This document shows, piece by piece, positions 6,242 to 13,546 of a DNA stretch of 31,531 nt. How positions within the stretch are numbered: the stretch's first letter is position 1; the number at the start of each line of letters is the position of its first letter. The notes beneath the pieces are model-generated. The model saw nothing but the letters and a program-made list of their open reading frames with translations. It ran no database searches and was not told where the DNA came from. Origin of the DNA: Haladaptatiplasma sp964454575 (lineage in GTDB: Archaea; Thermoplasmatota; Thermoplasmata; Halarchaeoplasmatales; Halarchaeoplasmataceae); contig CAYVTG010000017.1 in assembly GCA_964454575.1 (NCBI GenBank), positions 1 to 31,531 on the forward strand, read 5' to 3'. The translations under genes were made by a program, and so were the position numbers.

Positions 6242-6487
6242 CTATTTTGCCTCAGTCTTCAAGGATTTTACATGTGTATAATCCATAGATTTGGAAGCAT
6301 AAAGCAAACAGGCTTTCACATCCATCTCAGAGATGCCTTCGTACTCTTCTATTATTTCGTCAAAAGAAACTCCTTCGGCTAACAATCCTATTATGTACTG
6401 CACGGTCAATCTAGTTCCCTTTATCACTGGCTTTCCAGACATGACTGCCGGATCTTGTGTGATCCGATTTAGAAGTTCTTTTACCAT
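6242..6487 (-). CDS. DUF433 family protein, orphan
   Basis: This 81-residue protein has the DUF433 hallmark: ITQDPAVMSGKPVIKGTRLT near the start, then QYIIGLLAEGVSFDEIIEEY and acidic helices. It is closer to the classic short DUF433 form than the protein at 5387. A DUF5615 toxin would normally follow, but the next 150 bp hold only short open stretches. One (6119-6181, reading SDHLIQNGHKATRTYAKDI) vaguely recalls a DUF5615 segment and could be a decayed remnant. A TATA-like TATATAA lies at 6503-6509. ATG 6487 was preferred to GTG 6496, but the spacing decides little. Confidence 0.75.
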   Translation of the reverse strand: MVKELLNRITQDPAVMSGKPVIKGTRLTVQYIIGLLAEGVSFDEIIEEYEGISEMDVKACLLYASKSMDYTHVKSLKTEAK

Positions 6488-6609
6488 CTTGATCACTTAT
6501 CTATATAATATCATCCATTTAAAACCATCTCTATTACCAGATACCAGAAGTTTCAATAACCTGTCGTGAGCTTCTGGATCTAACCCTTATTCCAACTAAA
6601 GACCCTCTA

Positions 6610-7959
6610 TCAAATGTCAAGAGACTCGACCTGTTTTACATAATCATCGGCATCGAACTTTCTTTTTAACCCTTTAGCATTCATGTACCTTACTTTGCCG
6701 AAGATATCCCTTTCCTTCCACGCTCTATCATGCTTTCCGAAACACCAGGCAACGCCGGTATAACCGTTGGGATCCCTTCCGTCGAGTTCGTATTTATCGT
6801 TCAAGTATAAAGCGATCTGGAAGGCTTTCTCAGGACTGTCGCTCCACTCTATGATCTTCTTTCCCCAATACATACGCATGTACCCATGCATCTTACCGGT
6901 TTTCAACATCTCCTTTTGGGCGGCATTCCAATATGGGTCGTGAGTTCGCGCTTCTTGGAATTCCTTTTTTGAGTACACGTACTCTCTTTCATCATCTTCG
7001 TGCTCTTTCAAAGTGTCGTACGCCCACCCGGGAAGACATCCCAAAGAATCGTAATCTTCGTTATAATTCACAAAATTCATACTGAGTTCTCTACGAACAA
7101 CCAACTCTTCAAGAAAATCTTTGGCTCCCGGACTCCCACTGGATTTCACTTTCAGAGCTATCTGTACGGGGGATATCTGGCCAAAATGAAGGTAAGGACT
7201 CAGTCCGGATAGACCATCTTTCGTGGGATCGCTGGACCATTCCGGATAATGGTCAAGTCTTTCATCTATAAAAGCGTTTAATCGTTTTAATGCATTGCTC
7301 GTCCCACCTATGTGTAGATCAACAGGTTCTACATCCTCAGGATCTGATCTGTTGACGGCTTCGTCTACATCATTTATTTCATATTTTTTAAATTCGAAGT
7401 CCAAGGAAGAATGTTTAGGTTCGGTCTCTTTTAATTTTTTTAAAAAACGATCCATCTTACCTTGGATCTTAGGCCGTATGGTTCTAGCGGCATACTCTTC
7501 CTTATCCGATGTAGTCTCAACCGGCACGACGACATCGCCCTCCACCTGAACAAAGGGGCAATCCACTCGTTCGGATACGTAGGACCTCCAATCCTTTAAG
7601 AAACGAAGATATGCCCTATCTGTGACCAGATACGAAGATTCATCAGCTATCTTGACCGCACCTTCTTTGGGAAACTCTTTTTTGATGACCATCTGGATAT
7701 CTCTATCTTCCAACCCCTTCACAACTTCTTTCAATCCCTCCAACATGAACTTGTGATGCCGCTTGTTCCCTTCAGGAAAGTCGTCGGTCAGGCCAAAATA
7801 AACCAGAACAGGCAAACCCAATTCGTTCCCCTTATTCACAGCATACTCCAGGGCCGGATTGAAAACCGCTCTCTGTGAAGACTGCATCCAGTAGGTAACA
7901 AAGTCACCTTCCGATGGTTCTTTATCGTTCAGTACCGATATCCTTTCTTCTTCGACCAT
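6610..7959 (-). CDS. phr: Class II CPD photolyase
   Basis: This 449-residue enzyme should repair cyclobutane pyrimidine dimers using blue light and FAD. The class II pattern is clear: FVTYWMQSSQRAVFNPALEY near the N-terminus (alpha/beta antenna domain), EEYAARTIRPKI in the linker region, then the helical FAD domain with DGLSGLSPYLHFGQISP, ELVVRRELSMNFVNYN and MHGYMRMYWGKKIIEWS. The length is normal. ATG 7959 sits about 23 bp from a TATA-like ACTATAAT, so the transcript is probably leaderless; a TTG six codons upstream was rejected. It is the only plain metabolic or repair gene inside the toxin-antitoxin island. Its presence suggests ancestry or habitat with light exposure. Confidence 0.92.
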   Translation of the reverse strand: MVEEERISVLNDKEPSEGDFVTYWMQSSQRAVFNPALEYAVNKGNELGLPVLVYFGLTDDFPEGNKRHHKFMLEGLKEVVKGLEDRDIQMVIKKEFPKEGAVKIADESSYLVTDRAYLRFLKDWRSYVSERVDCPFVQVEGDVVVPVETTSDKEEYAARTIRPKIQGKMDRFLKKLKETEPKHSSLDFEFKKYEINDVDEAVNRSDPEDVEPVDLHIGGTSNALKRLNAFIDERLDHYPEWSSDPTKDGLSGLSPYLHFGQISPVQIALKVKSSGSPGAKDFLEELVVRRELSMNFVNYNEDYDSLGCLPGWAYDTLKEHEDDEREYVYSKKEFQEARTHDPYWNAAQKEMLKTGKMHGYMRMYWGKKIIEWSDSPEKAFQIALYLNDKYELDGRDPNGYTGVAWCFGKHDRAWKERDIFGKVRYMNAKGLKRKFDADDYVKQVESLDI

Positions 7960-8079
7960 TGTATCACACTCTATCAAAAATTATAGTCTCAATATCCGAC
8001 CTGATCCCTTTTAGACATCAAAGGATTATCGCCTTGTATATCGTAAAAATTTTACAAAGTCAAAGATCAAGCTAAACAC

Positions 8080-8289
8080 TTAGATAGCTACTATTGTCCC
8101 TTCTATCGCCGGCCTCACCGGACCGTTTTCCTGCACATATCTTTTGAGGGCGGAGATGGCATCTATGTCCAGGTCTTTTCTATCCGCCCCGTATCCCGCG
8201 GGTATCCCTTGGGTGGTCACGAAGGCAGCCTTGTATGTTTTATCCTTATCCAACCTTTCGTCACCGACGAAGAATTCATGGATCCTCAA
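8080..8289 (-). pseudogene. C-terminal fragment of a 5'-nucleotidase-like protein
   Basis: The frame of 69 codons has DERLDKDKTYKAAFVTTQGI followed by an acidic helix region and ends VRPAIEGTIVAI. The D-K-T-Y-K-A-A pattern and the final strand resemble the C-terminal domain of bifunctional metallophosphatase/5'-nucleotidase proteins, which are about 500 residues long. The metallophosphatase domain is absent: an in-frame stop lies a few codons upstream, next to the mntA stop. It looks like a remnant left when the HepT-MntA operon or an ancestor inserted. The family call is tentative. The 120 bp between its end and the photolyase contain only the photolyase promoter. Confidence 0.4.
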
Positions 8290-8302
8290 ACATATCTTCT
8301 AG

Positions 8303-8716
8303 CTACATACCCGCCAGCAGTTCCTCTTTGCTCATGGTGTTTCGATGTTTTTGGTCATCCCACAGCTTTCTGTAATTGTAAAAGTATTCGTACATACCGT
8401 ATTTATCTGATGTATAGATGATCTTATGTTCCTCGATTATATCTATCTGGATATGAAGGGGAAGCTCCTCGAAGATGTGTACATCTATATTCAACGAACC
8501 GGTATCGACCTCCCTGAATACCTTCATCAATATCTCTCGAGCCTCGACTTTTACACCGCAAAAATGTGAGGCACCGGGCACCACGACTGTTACGTCCGTG
8601 TCACTCTTGAGATGCGCCTCTCCTTTAACGGTAGAACCGAATAAAAGGACCGCCGAGATCCTATCGTCGTCCCGAACCCACGAAAATTCTTCTTTCAATT
8701 CACGCTCTTTATCCAT
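8303..8716 (-). CDS. mntA: MntA-type minimal nucleotidyltransferase antitoxin
   Basis: This 137-residue protein contains the complete minimal nucleotidyltransferase motif: Gly27-Ser28, then Asp39 and Asp41 (FGSTVKGEAHLKSDTD). The rest is the alpha/beta fold with an Asp in NIDVHIFEE as the third carboxylate. MntA antitoxins use ATP to AMPylate a tyrosine beside the HepT active site and so silence it. The gene starts 22 bp inside the end of hepT, a tight coupling usual for this pair. It looks complete. Confidence 0.85.
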   Translation of the reverse strand: MDKERELKEEFSWVRDDDRISAVLLFGSTVKGEAHLKSDTDVTVVVPGASHFCGVKVEAREILMKVFREVDTGSLNIDVHIFEELPLHIQIDIIEEHKIIYTSDKYGMYEYFYNYRKLWDDQKHRNTMSKEELLAGM

Positions 8717-9105
8717 CCGTCTATCTCCTGAACCAGATCCTCCAGCTCGGAATTGATCCTCTTTATGGACTCCGATGCCGTCTTCCTTTCCAAACCGTTA
8801 TACTCGTGAACCAGCCTGTTACGAAGACCGTTCGCCTCTTTCATCAATCCTTCCTGTTTTCCGGTCAACATATTTTTTTCACCCAATCTCTCGATATTAG
8901 AATAATCGTCTTGAACCATGTCCTTCATATCTTTGAGCATCATGGCGAAGATATCCGTAAAAGCTTCCATCAATTCTTGAAAAGCCTTGTAAACAGCCAA
9001 GGTACTTTTTTCGTCCCTATCTCCGATCCAGGCCGAAATATTCTCCCTCCTTTTTTCTATCACCGATATCTTTTCTCTATATCGTAATATTCTTTTTTCG
9101 TCCAT
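8695..9105 (-). CDS. hepT: HepT-type HEPN RNase toxin
   Basis: This 136-residue all-helical protein has the HEPN active-site signature Rx4HxY: Arg95, His100, Tyr102 in RNRLVHEY. HepT toxins are metal-independent RNases that cut RNA including tRNA, and the tyrosine in this motif is the residue AMPylated by MntA. The order toxin first, antitoxin second and the overlap are as in other HepT-MntA operons. A TATA box (GTATAAAAC near 9134-9142) and a GGTGG ribosome site precede ATG 9105. The toxin and its antitoxin both look intact. Confidence 0.85.
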   Translation of the reverse strand: MDEKRILRYREKISVIEKRRENISAWIGDRDEKSTLAVYKAFQELMEAFTDIFAMMLKDMKDMVQDDYSNIERLGEKNMLTGKQEGLMKEANGLRNRLVHEYNGLERKTASESIKRINSELEDLVQEIDGWIKSVN

Positions 9106-9145
9106 CTTACCACCATCTTATACGATGCATTCGTTTTATACTTTC

Positions 9146-9206
9146 CCAACATACCTGGTTCTATCCCATCGGTCCTATTCTCATAGCCATAAGCTCGGTC
9201 CAAACC
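9146..9206. repeat. Dispersed ~60 bp repeat, copy 2
   Basis: It matches copy 3 (10685-10745) at 56 of 61 positions, with a 38-bp identical core including CTATCCCATCGGTCCTATTC. On the minus strand one frame is open across copies 2 and 3 (GLDRAYGYENRTDGIE), but copy 1 has a stop there, so coding is doubtful. It lies about 40 bp upstream of the hepT start, next to its TATA box. Confidence 0.8.
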
Positions 9207-9233
9207 GACGATTTTTAACCATTTCTTTGCTTA

Positions 9234-9851
9234 TCACTCGTAAATGTCTGAGAATTGAGATGTGATCAATCGCCTCAATCTTTTTTGCTTACTTTTCAAT
9301 CTTAATTCGATGACTCTGATAACCTCATCATGATCGAGTTCTATGCCTCTCTCTATCATTTTTTCGTGGATATCTGATAGGTCATCAAAAAATTTTTCTT
9401 TGTTCGGATCCCCTCGATTTCTATCTATATAAGCCTCAGCTTTAGCGACGATTATGTGCTCATGACTGGGAACATAGACATCACCCTGTTTATCTGCATT
9501 CTCCAGCATATCATCAAGGACCTTTTTCGTCAAAAAATGATGGTCACCAGCATCTATCAGTTCGATCAGGAATATTTTGGAATCTAACTCAACAGATAAT
9601 GTGATGCTTGATCCATCCCTTTCCAACCTGAAATAACCTCCCATCTCTTTGACTATCTTTTCCAATTCATCGTAAAACTTTTCGTATGGGTCGATGGGAA
9701 ACGGATGCACATCGATATCCTTTGTCATCCTCAAGTGTCCGTATCTGTACAATACGGATGAACTTCCGAGTAACAACAGTTCCATACCGTGTTGGTTGAA
9801 CTTTTTGGCAAGCTGTTCTAAAACCTTGTAGTGTTCTTCCTCCCCTATCAT
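9234..9851 (-). CDS. AbiEii-like nucleotidyltransferase toxin (third AbiE locus)
   Basis: This 205-residue protein has LLLLGSSSVLYRYGHLRMTK followed by DIDVHPF: a nucleotidyltransferase fold with Gly29-Ser30 and the Asp45-x-Asp47 pair. A later Glu/Asp-rich strand (SKIFLIELID) may hold the third carboxylate. It is shorter than the AbiEii at 480-1385 and belongs to a different branch, closer to DUF6036-like nucleotidyltransferases. The ATG at 9851 overlaps the upstream stop as ATGA; longer in-frame starts reach into the upstream gene and are unlikely. With the wHTH gene upstream it forms an AbiE-like pair, probably type IV, though this is inferred from order and folds. Confidence 0.75.
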   Translation of the reverse strand: MIGEEEHYKVLEQLAKKFNQHGMELLLLGSSSVLYRYGHLRMTKDIDVHPFPIDPYEKFYDELEKIVKEMGGYFRLERDGSSITLSVELDSKIFLIELIDAGDHHFLTKKVLDDMLENADKQGDVYVPSHEHIIVAKAEAYIDRNRGDPNKEKFFDDLSDIHEKMIERGIELDHDEVIRVIELRLKSKQKRLRRLITSQFSDIYE

Positions 9852-10564
9852 CGGGTAGCCACCTCTTTCAATCGACCGATACCGACCTTTTTCTGCTTTT
9901 CCTTTATCCAATCAGGCAGTTCTACCTCGAAAGTCACAGGCCTTTCGCCACCATAATCGATGTATCCTAGACGCAGTAGTTTATACTTCGTTTCCTCACC
10001 CACTTCTATCTTCCCGAGTATCTCTTTCCCTGCCTTGACTTCCCGGGACAGATATGTAGACAGTAACAGAAGTCCGGTATCCTCTTTGTTCAATACCGGT
10101 ATATCGTACGTCTTTTTCAGAACTTCCAATTTTACGATCTCCCGATCCGAGAAATCAAACACAAAATTTTGTATTTCCTTGTACCCGTTGTCCTCCCTCG
10201 TCACCACCATGGGTCTTTCCGGAACATAATCCGAATACATATATGTTGAAAGACACAGAAAACAATATGGTATCTTCAGATGAGAAAAAAGTGAATTCAG
10301 CAACAAAATCTGAGCAAAGTAATCTTCTACAGCCCAACAATTGATGGCTGTGCACGGATCCGCTGCAAAATACTTCCCTCTATCCAGCTTTTTCACCATA
10401 TGATATCTTGCAGATCGCCTCAAGAACTGATCCAGAAGATTATCATTCCCTATATCCTTTCTTTCGAACACGGCTGGCGGGTTGAGAGTCAGATATTTTC
10501 GTGTCAACCAACCAGGTGGAATATCGATCCGATCCTCCGGGAGAGTACTTGCTTTAAGTTTCAT
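9848..10564 (-). CDS. AbiEi-like transcriptional regulator / antitoxin (third AbiE locus)
   Basis: This 238-residue protein starts with a winged-helix region (about residues 15-70: WLTRKYLTLNPPAVFERKDI, then LRRSARYHMVKKLDRGKYFAA). That matches the shape of AbiEi-type antitoxins, where a wing ending in RGKY is typical. The remainder is an alpha/beta domain without a motif I recognise. It is followed by a nucleotidyltransferase with an ATGA overlap. Sequence similarity to the other AbiEi protein in the window is slight. The palindromes at 10585-10624 around its TATA box suggest autorepression. Confidence 0.65.
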   Translation of the reverse strand: MKLKASTLPEDRIDIPPGWLTRKYLTLNPPAVFERKDIGNDNLLDQFLRRSARYHMVKKLDRGKYFAADPCTAINCWAVEDYFAQILLLNSLFSHLKIPYCFLCLSTYMYSDYVPERPMVVTREDNGYKEIQNFVFDFSDREIVKLEVLKKTYDIPVLNKEDTGLLLLSTYLSREVKAGKEILGKIEVGEETKYKLLRLGYIDYGGERPVTFEVELPDWIKEKQKKVGIGRLKEVATR

Positions 10565-10584
10565 GGTCTGTAATCACTGAACAT

Positions 10585-10624
10585 ATACTTAAGTATTCCG
10601 GTTTCTTAACTTATAATTAAGTAT
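10585..10624 (-). promoter_or_regulatory. Promoter and CTTAA/TTAAG operators of the third AbiE locus
   Basis: A perfect 12-bp palindrome ATACTTAAGTAT occupies 10585-10596. A second inverted repeat, CTTAA (10605-10609) and TTAAG (10617-10621), encloses the TATA-like TTATAA (10611-10616). The half-site TTAAGTAT occurs at 10589-10596 and again at 10617-10624, 28 bp apart. The layout, with one site over the TATA box and one over the likely transcription start, fits a cooperative repressor such as the encoded wHTH protein. Confidence 0.5.
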
Positions 10625-10684
10625 GAGATTAACAAAGGGAGTCTCTTTAAGAAACTCTTCCACAGCTTTTTTACCAATATCAGA

Positions 10685-10745
10685 CCAACAGACCTAACTC
10701 TATCCCATCGGTCCTATTCTCATAGCCATAAGCTCGATCCAAACC
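10685..10745. repeat. Dispersed ~60 bp repeat, copy 3
   Basis: Same sequence family and orientation as copies 1 and 2. It lies about 120 bp upstream of the third AbiE locus and marks the outer edge of the toxin-antitoxin island. The 314-bp gap 10565-10878 holds the AbiE operators, this repeat and the promoter of the antiporter gene; no gene was seen in it. Confidence 0.8.
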
Positions 10746-10834
10746 GGTGGGTTCACCGTCTAAGTACTCACTCTTCATTAAACAATCCATGTATTTAGGT
10801 ATTACCTCTATTTCGTGTGTAAAAGAAGGATAAA

Positions 10835-10845
10835 TTCATATATTC
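10835..10845 (+). promoter_or_regulatory. Promoter of the antiporter gene
   Basis: A TATA box (TTCATATATT) is centred at 10840, 39 bp before ATG 10879. This predicts a leader of about 14 bases that contains AAAAGGA as a weak ribosome site. Confidence 0.55.
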
Positions 10846-10878
10846 AACGACCTTTCAAATACAAAAAGGACTGTGAAC

Positions 10879-12066
10879 ATGATCGGAGAAGTTGCGATGT
10901 TTGAACTGGGTCTGATGATCTTTGCCCTAGCCATAGCAGCGAGTATATCTTATCGTTTCAATAAATCGGACATACCTCTGTTCATATTTTTAGGTATAAT
11001 GCTGGGTCCCTACGGCATCGGTCGTTTAGGAAGTTTTTACATAGGACGTACCAGTGCGGCCTACGAATTCATCGAGATCGGGGCTGAGATGGGTATAATT
11101 TTCTTACTCTTCTTCATGGGTCTCAGCTTCAGTTTGAAGAAACTCCAACGGCACCGTGGGAAGATAGCCCTCGTAGGTACCATGGATCTTTTGAACTTCG
11201 CACCCGGCATACTGGTAGGATATTTTTTCTTTCAGAACTTGATGGTAGCGTTTCTTATGGGGGGCATAGTTTACATCTCGTCCAGCGCCGTCATCAGTAA
11301 ATCGTTGATGGATCTGGGCTGGGAATCGACCCCCGAGGCGGACCAGATGTTAGAGAAACTGGTATTCGAGGATCTGGTGATAGTGGTATACCTTTCGGTC
11401 ATATCCACTGTACTTTTGGGAGAAGGCAACGGCTTCACGACCATCGTAACCAGCATAGGTATAGCCATGCTCTTCGTTATCATTCTGATCACCTCAATGT
11501 ACCTAAAACCGGAATTCTTCGATAGACTACTTCGAACTGATTCCAACGAGATATTCGTGCTAAGGGCTGTGGGTTTCATAGGATTGATCGCAGGTACAGC
11601 TGTTATCTTAGGGTTGAGTGAAGCGGTGGCCGCTTTCTTCGTGGGTATAGCCTTCGGTGGGACCGAACATATGGCAAAACTTCAACGGCACCTGTACTCT
11701 TTCCGTTATTTTTTCGGAGGGATATTCTTTTTCTGGATAGGTATGAAGATCGACCCGTTACTGTTCAGAGGGATACTGACTATATTGGTGATAGTGATAG
11801 TTGCATCAACACTTTATAAGTTCCTCACCGCTTATTACGGAGCAAGATTGTTGAAATTAGACCAGATGAGCTCCACAAGGGTGGGAGTAGGTATGATCAC
11901 CAGAGGTGAATTTTCACTGATCATCGCCGCCCTATCCGTCGAAGCGGTGGGTCGCTACGCGATACCGGAGATAACTGAGACCATACCGGCCTTCGCCGTA
12001 TCCTACGTACTGGTGATGAGCATACTGGGAACGGTGCTGATGCAGCATTTGGGTAAAAAACCCTAG
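10879..12066 (+). CDS. CPA2-type cation:proton antiporter
   Basis: This 395-residue integral membrane protein exchanges Na+ or K+ for H+. Multiple hydrophobic helices run through it. Family signs are PLFIFLGIMLGPYGIGRLGS in the first helices, LVFEDLVIVVYLSV with the conserved acidic pair in the central helices, FFVGIAFGGTEH, and TRGEFSLIIAALSVE, the Kef/CPA2 R-G-E-F motif. It ends after the membrane domain, with no C-terminal TrkA-N domain. A GTG two codons upstream is a possible start; ATG was preferred. Its stop overlaps the stop of the converging aminotransferase gene by four bases (CTAG). It is the first gene outside the toxin-antitoxin island. Confidence 0.88.
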   Translation: MIGEVAMFELGLMIFALAIAASISYRFNKSDIPLFIFLGIMLGPYGIGRLGSFYIGRTSAAYEFIEIGAEMGIIFLLFFMGLSFSLKKLQRHRGKIALVGTMDLLNFAPGILVGYFFFQNLMVAFLMGGIVYISSSAVISKSLMDLGWESTPEADQMLEKLVFEDLVIVVYLSVISTVLLGEGNGFTTIVTSIGIAMLFVIILITSMYLKPEFFDRLLRTDSNEIFVLRAVGFIGLIAGTAVILGLSEAVAAFFVGIAFGGTEHMAKLQRHLYSFRYFFGGIFFFWIGMKIDPLLFRGILTILVIVIVASTLYKFLTAYYGARLLKLDQMSSTRVGVGMITRGEFSLIIAALSVEAVGRYAIPEITETIPAFAVSYVLVMSILGTVLMQHLGKKP

Positions 12067-13247
12067 CCCAGTACTTTACGTAACTTCTCCAGGACCAAGT
12101 CCACTTCGTCTTTGGTGATCACAAGAGGAGGCGCGAACCGCAGCACAGTTTTACGGGTATCCTTGACCAGTATCCCATCTCCCTGTAGTTTCTCAGCGAA
12201 GGGTCTGGCCCTCTCGGTCAACTCTACTCCGATGAACAAGCCTTTGCCTCTTACTTCTTTGATCAACGGACTATCCATCTTTCTCAATTCCTCAACAAAA
12301 TATTTGCCCATCTCCAAGGAATTCTCCACCATATTCTCTTCTTCGATGACCTCCAGCGCCCTGGTGGCAACTGCGGCGCCAAGGGGATTTCCTCCGAAGG
12401 TAGAGCCGTGTGAACCCGGGTCGAAGACCTTCATCACATCATCGTCCGCTGCGATAGCAGATACGGGATACACACCGGCGCTCAGGGCTTTACCCAGTAT
12501 GTAGATATCCGGCACTACATCTTCCCAGTCGCAGGCGAACATCTTACCTGTCCTGCCCAGCCCAGTCTGGATCTCGTCGGCGATGAATAACACATTCTCT
12601 TTGGTACATATCTCTCTGACCTCTTTGAGATATCCGTCAGGCGGTAATATGATACCGCCCTCTCCCTGCATGGGCTCTACGATGAAAGCCACGGTCTTGG
12701 GCCCTACGGCCTCTCTCAATGCTTCTGCATCACCGTAGGGGATGATCTTGAAACCCGGTGTAAAAGGCCCGAAACCGTCCTTGTAATCCTCCTCCGTACT
12801 GAATGATATTATGGTTATGGTCCGGCCGTGGAAGTTGTTCCTGCATGCGATTATCTCTCCGTCCTCGACGCCCTTCACTCGCTTGCCCCATCTCCTGGCA
12901 GCCTTGAGAGCCGTCTCAACGGCTTCGGCACCGGTGTTCATGGGCAATACCCTTTCCTTACCGGTTATCTCGGATACCTTCTTGTAAAAATGACCGAGCT
13001 TGTCGTTTCTGAATGCTCGTGAAGTAAGAGTCAACTTTTCCGCCTGTTCCTTAAGTACCTTCACAACTTCCGGATGGCAGTGCCCGTGACTAACCGCCGA
13101 ATAAGCACTCAACATATCCATGTACTTGTTTCCGTCAACGTCCTCTACCCAGACACCCTTTGCCTTGGATATAACTACAGGCAGAGGATGGTAATTCTTT
13201 GCTCCGTACTTGTCCGTCAATTCCATAATAGCTTCGCTTTTGGTCAT
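12063..13247 (-). CDS. rocD: Ornithine aminotransferase-like class III enzyme
   Basis: This 394-residue PLP enzyme belongs to class III aminotransferases. It has DMLSAYSAVSHGHCHPEVV near the start, NTGAEAVETALKAAR, ACRNNFHGRTITIISFS, VEPMQGEGGIILPPDGYL, LFIADEIQTGLGRTGK, and DIYILGKALSAG with the Schiff-base lysine. These agree well with ornithine--oxo-acid aminotransferase (RocD), which converts ornithine to glutamate semialdehyde, on the way to proline or in ornithine use. Acetylornithine aminotransferase is the main alternative. The Y in the SAYSAVSHGH segment favours RocD. Start ATG 13247 has GGGGGA ahead; the promoter is CTTATTAATAT near 13300. Confidence 0.85.
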   Translation of the reverse strand: MTKSEAIMELTDKYGAKNYHPLPVVISKAKGVWVEDVDGNKYMDMLSAYSAVSHGHCHPEVVKVLKEQAEKLTLTSRAFRNDKLGHFYKKVSEITGKERVLPMNTGAEAVETALKAARRWGKRVKGVEDGEIIACRNNFHGRTITIISFSTEEDYKDGFGPFTPGFKIIPYGDAEALREAVGPKTVAFIVEPMQGEGGIILPPDGYLKEVREICTKENVLFIADEIQTGLGRTGKMFACDWEDVVPDIYILGKALSAGVYPVSAIAADDDVMKVFDPGSHGSTFGGNPLGAAVATRALEVIEEENMVENSLEMGKYFVEELRKMDSPLIKEVRGKGLFIGVELTERARPFAEKLQGDGILVKDTRKTVLRFAPPLVITKDEVDLVLEKLRKVLG

Positions 13248-13443
13248 TTTAAGATCCCCCTGATACATTTTCTATCAGTGTTTGCCCTGAAACTCTAGTC
13301 ATATTAATAAGTTTGTCATATCAGGTTTCGAACATTCGGTTGAACCATATCAAAGAGAAAGTACGGAACCCGATACTCATCATCATATCTATTTTCGGTG
13401 AAGAATTCATGAGTTGGAACCGCAAACAAAACGAATATCTCCG

Positions 13444-13545
13444 ATGATACCACCAAAAAAGGGTAAAACCACATGCAACACACCCATGACCCACGTGGAA
13501 AGATGGGATAGATGGTATTGCGAAGAGTGTGAAAAATACCGATAG
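13444..13545 (+). CDS. Small zinc-ribbon-like protein, 33 aa
   Basis: A 33-codon frame ends THVERWDRWYCEECEKYR with a CxxC near the end and a single Cys (residue 11) before. It strongly recalls the C-terminal zinc ribbons of many archaeal membrane proteins, of the form C-x-x-C-G-x-P-L-x-Y-I-x-x-Y-x-R-W-Y-C-x-x-C. The first Cys of the usual four is replaced by Lys. The ATG overlaps, as ATGA, the stop of a 12-codon frame (13409-13447) that has GGTGA 7 bases ahead. It may be a tiny gene or the tail of a decayed one. It ends 1 bp from the stop of the converging ABC permease. The rest of the gap from 13248 shows only the rocD promoter. Confidence 0.4.
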   Translation: MIPPKKGKTTCNTPMTHVERWDRWYCEECEKYR

Positions 13546-13546
13546 A

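Noticed and set aside
12112..12504. Long plus-strand frame within the aminotransferase gene
   Set aside because: Antisense shadow of a strongly conserved PLP enzyme; composition is that of a reversed coding frame.
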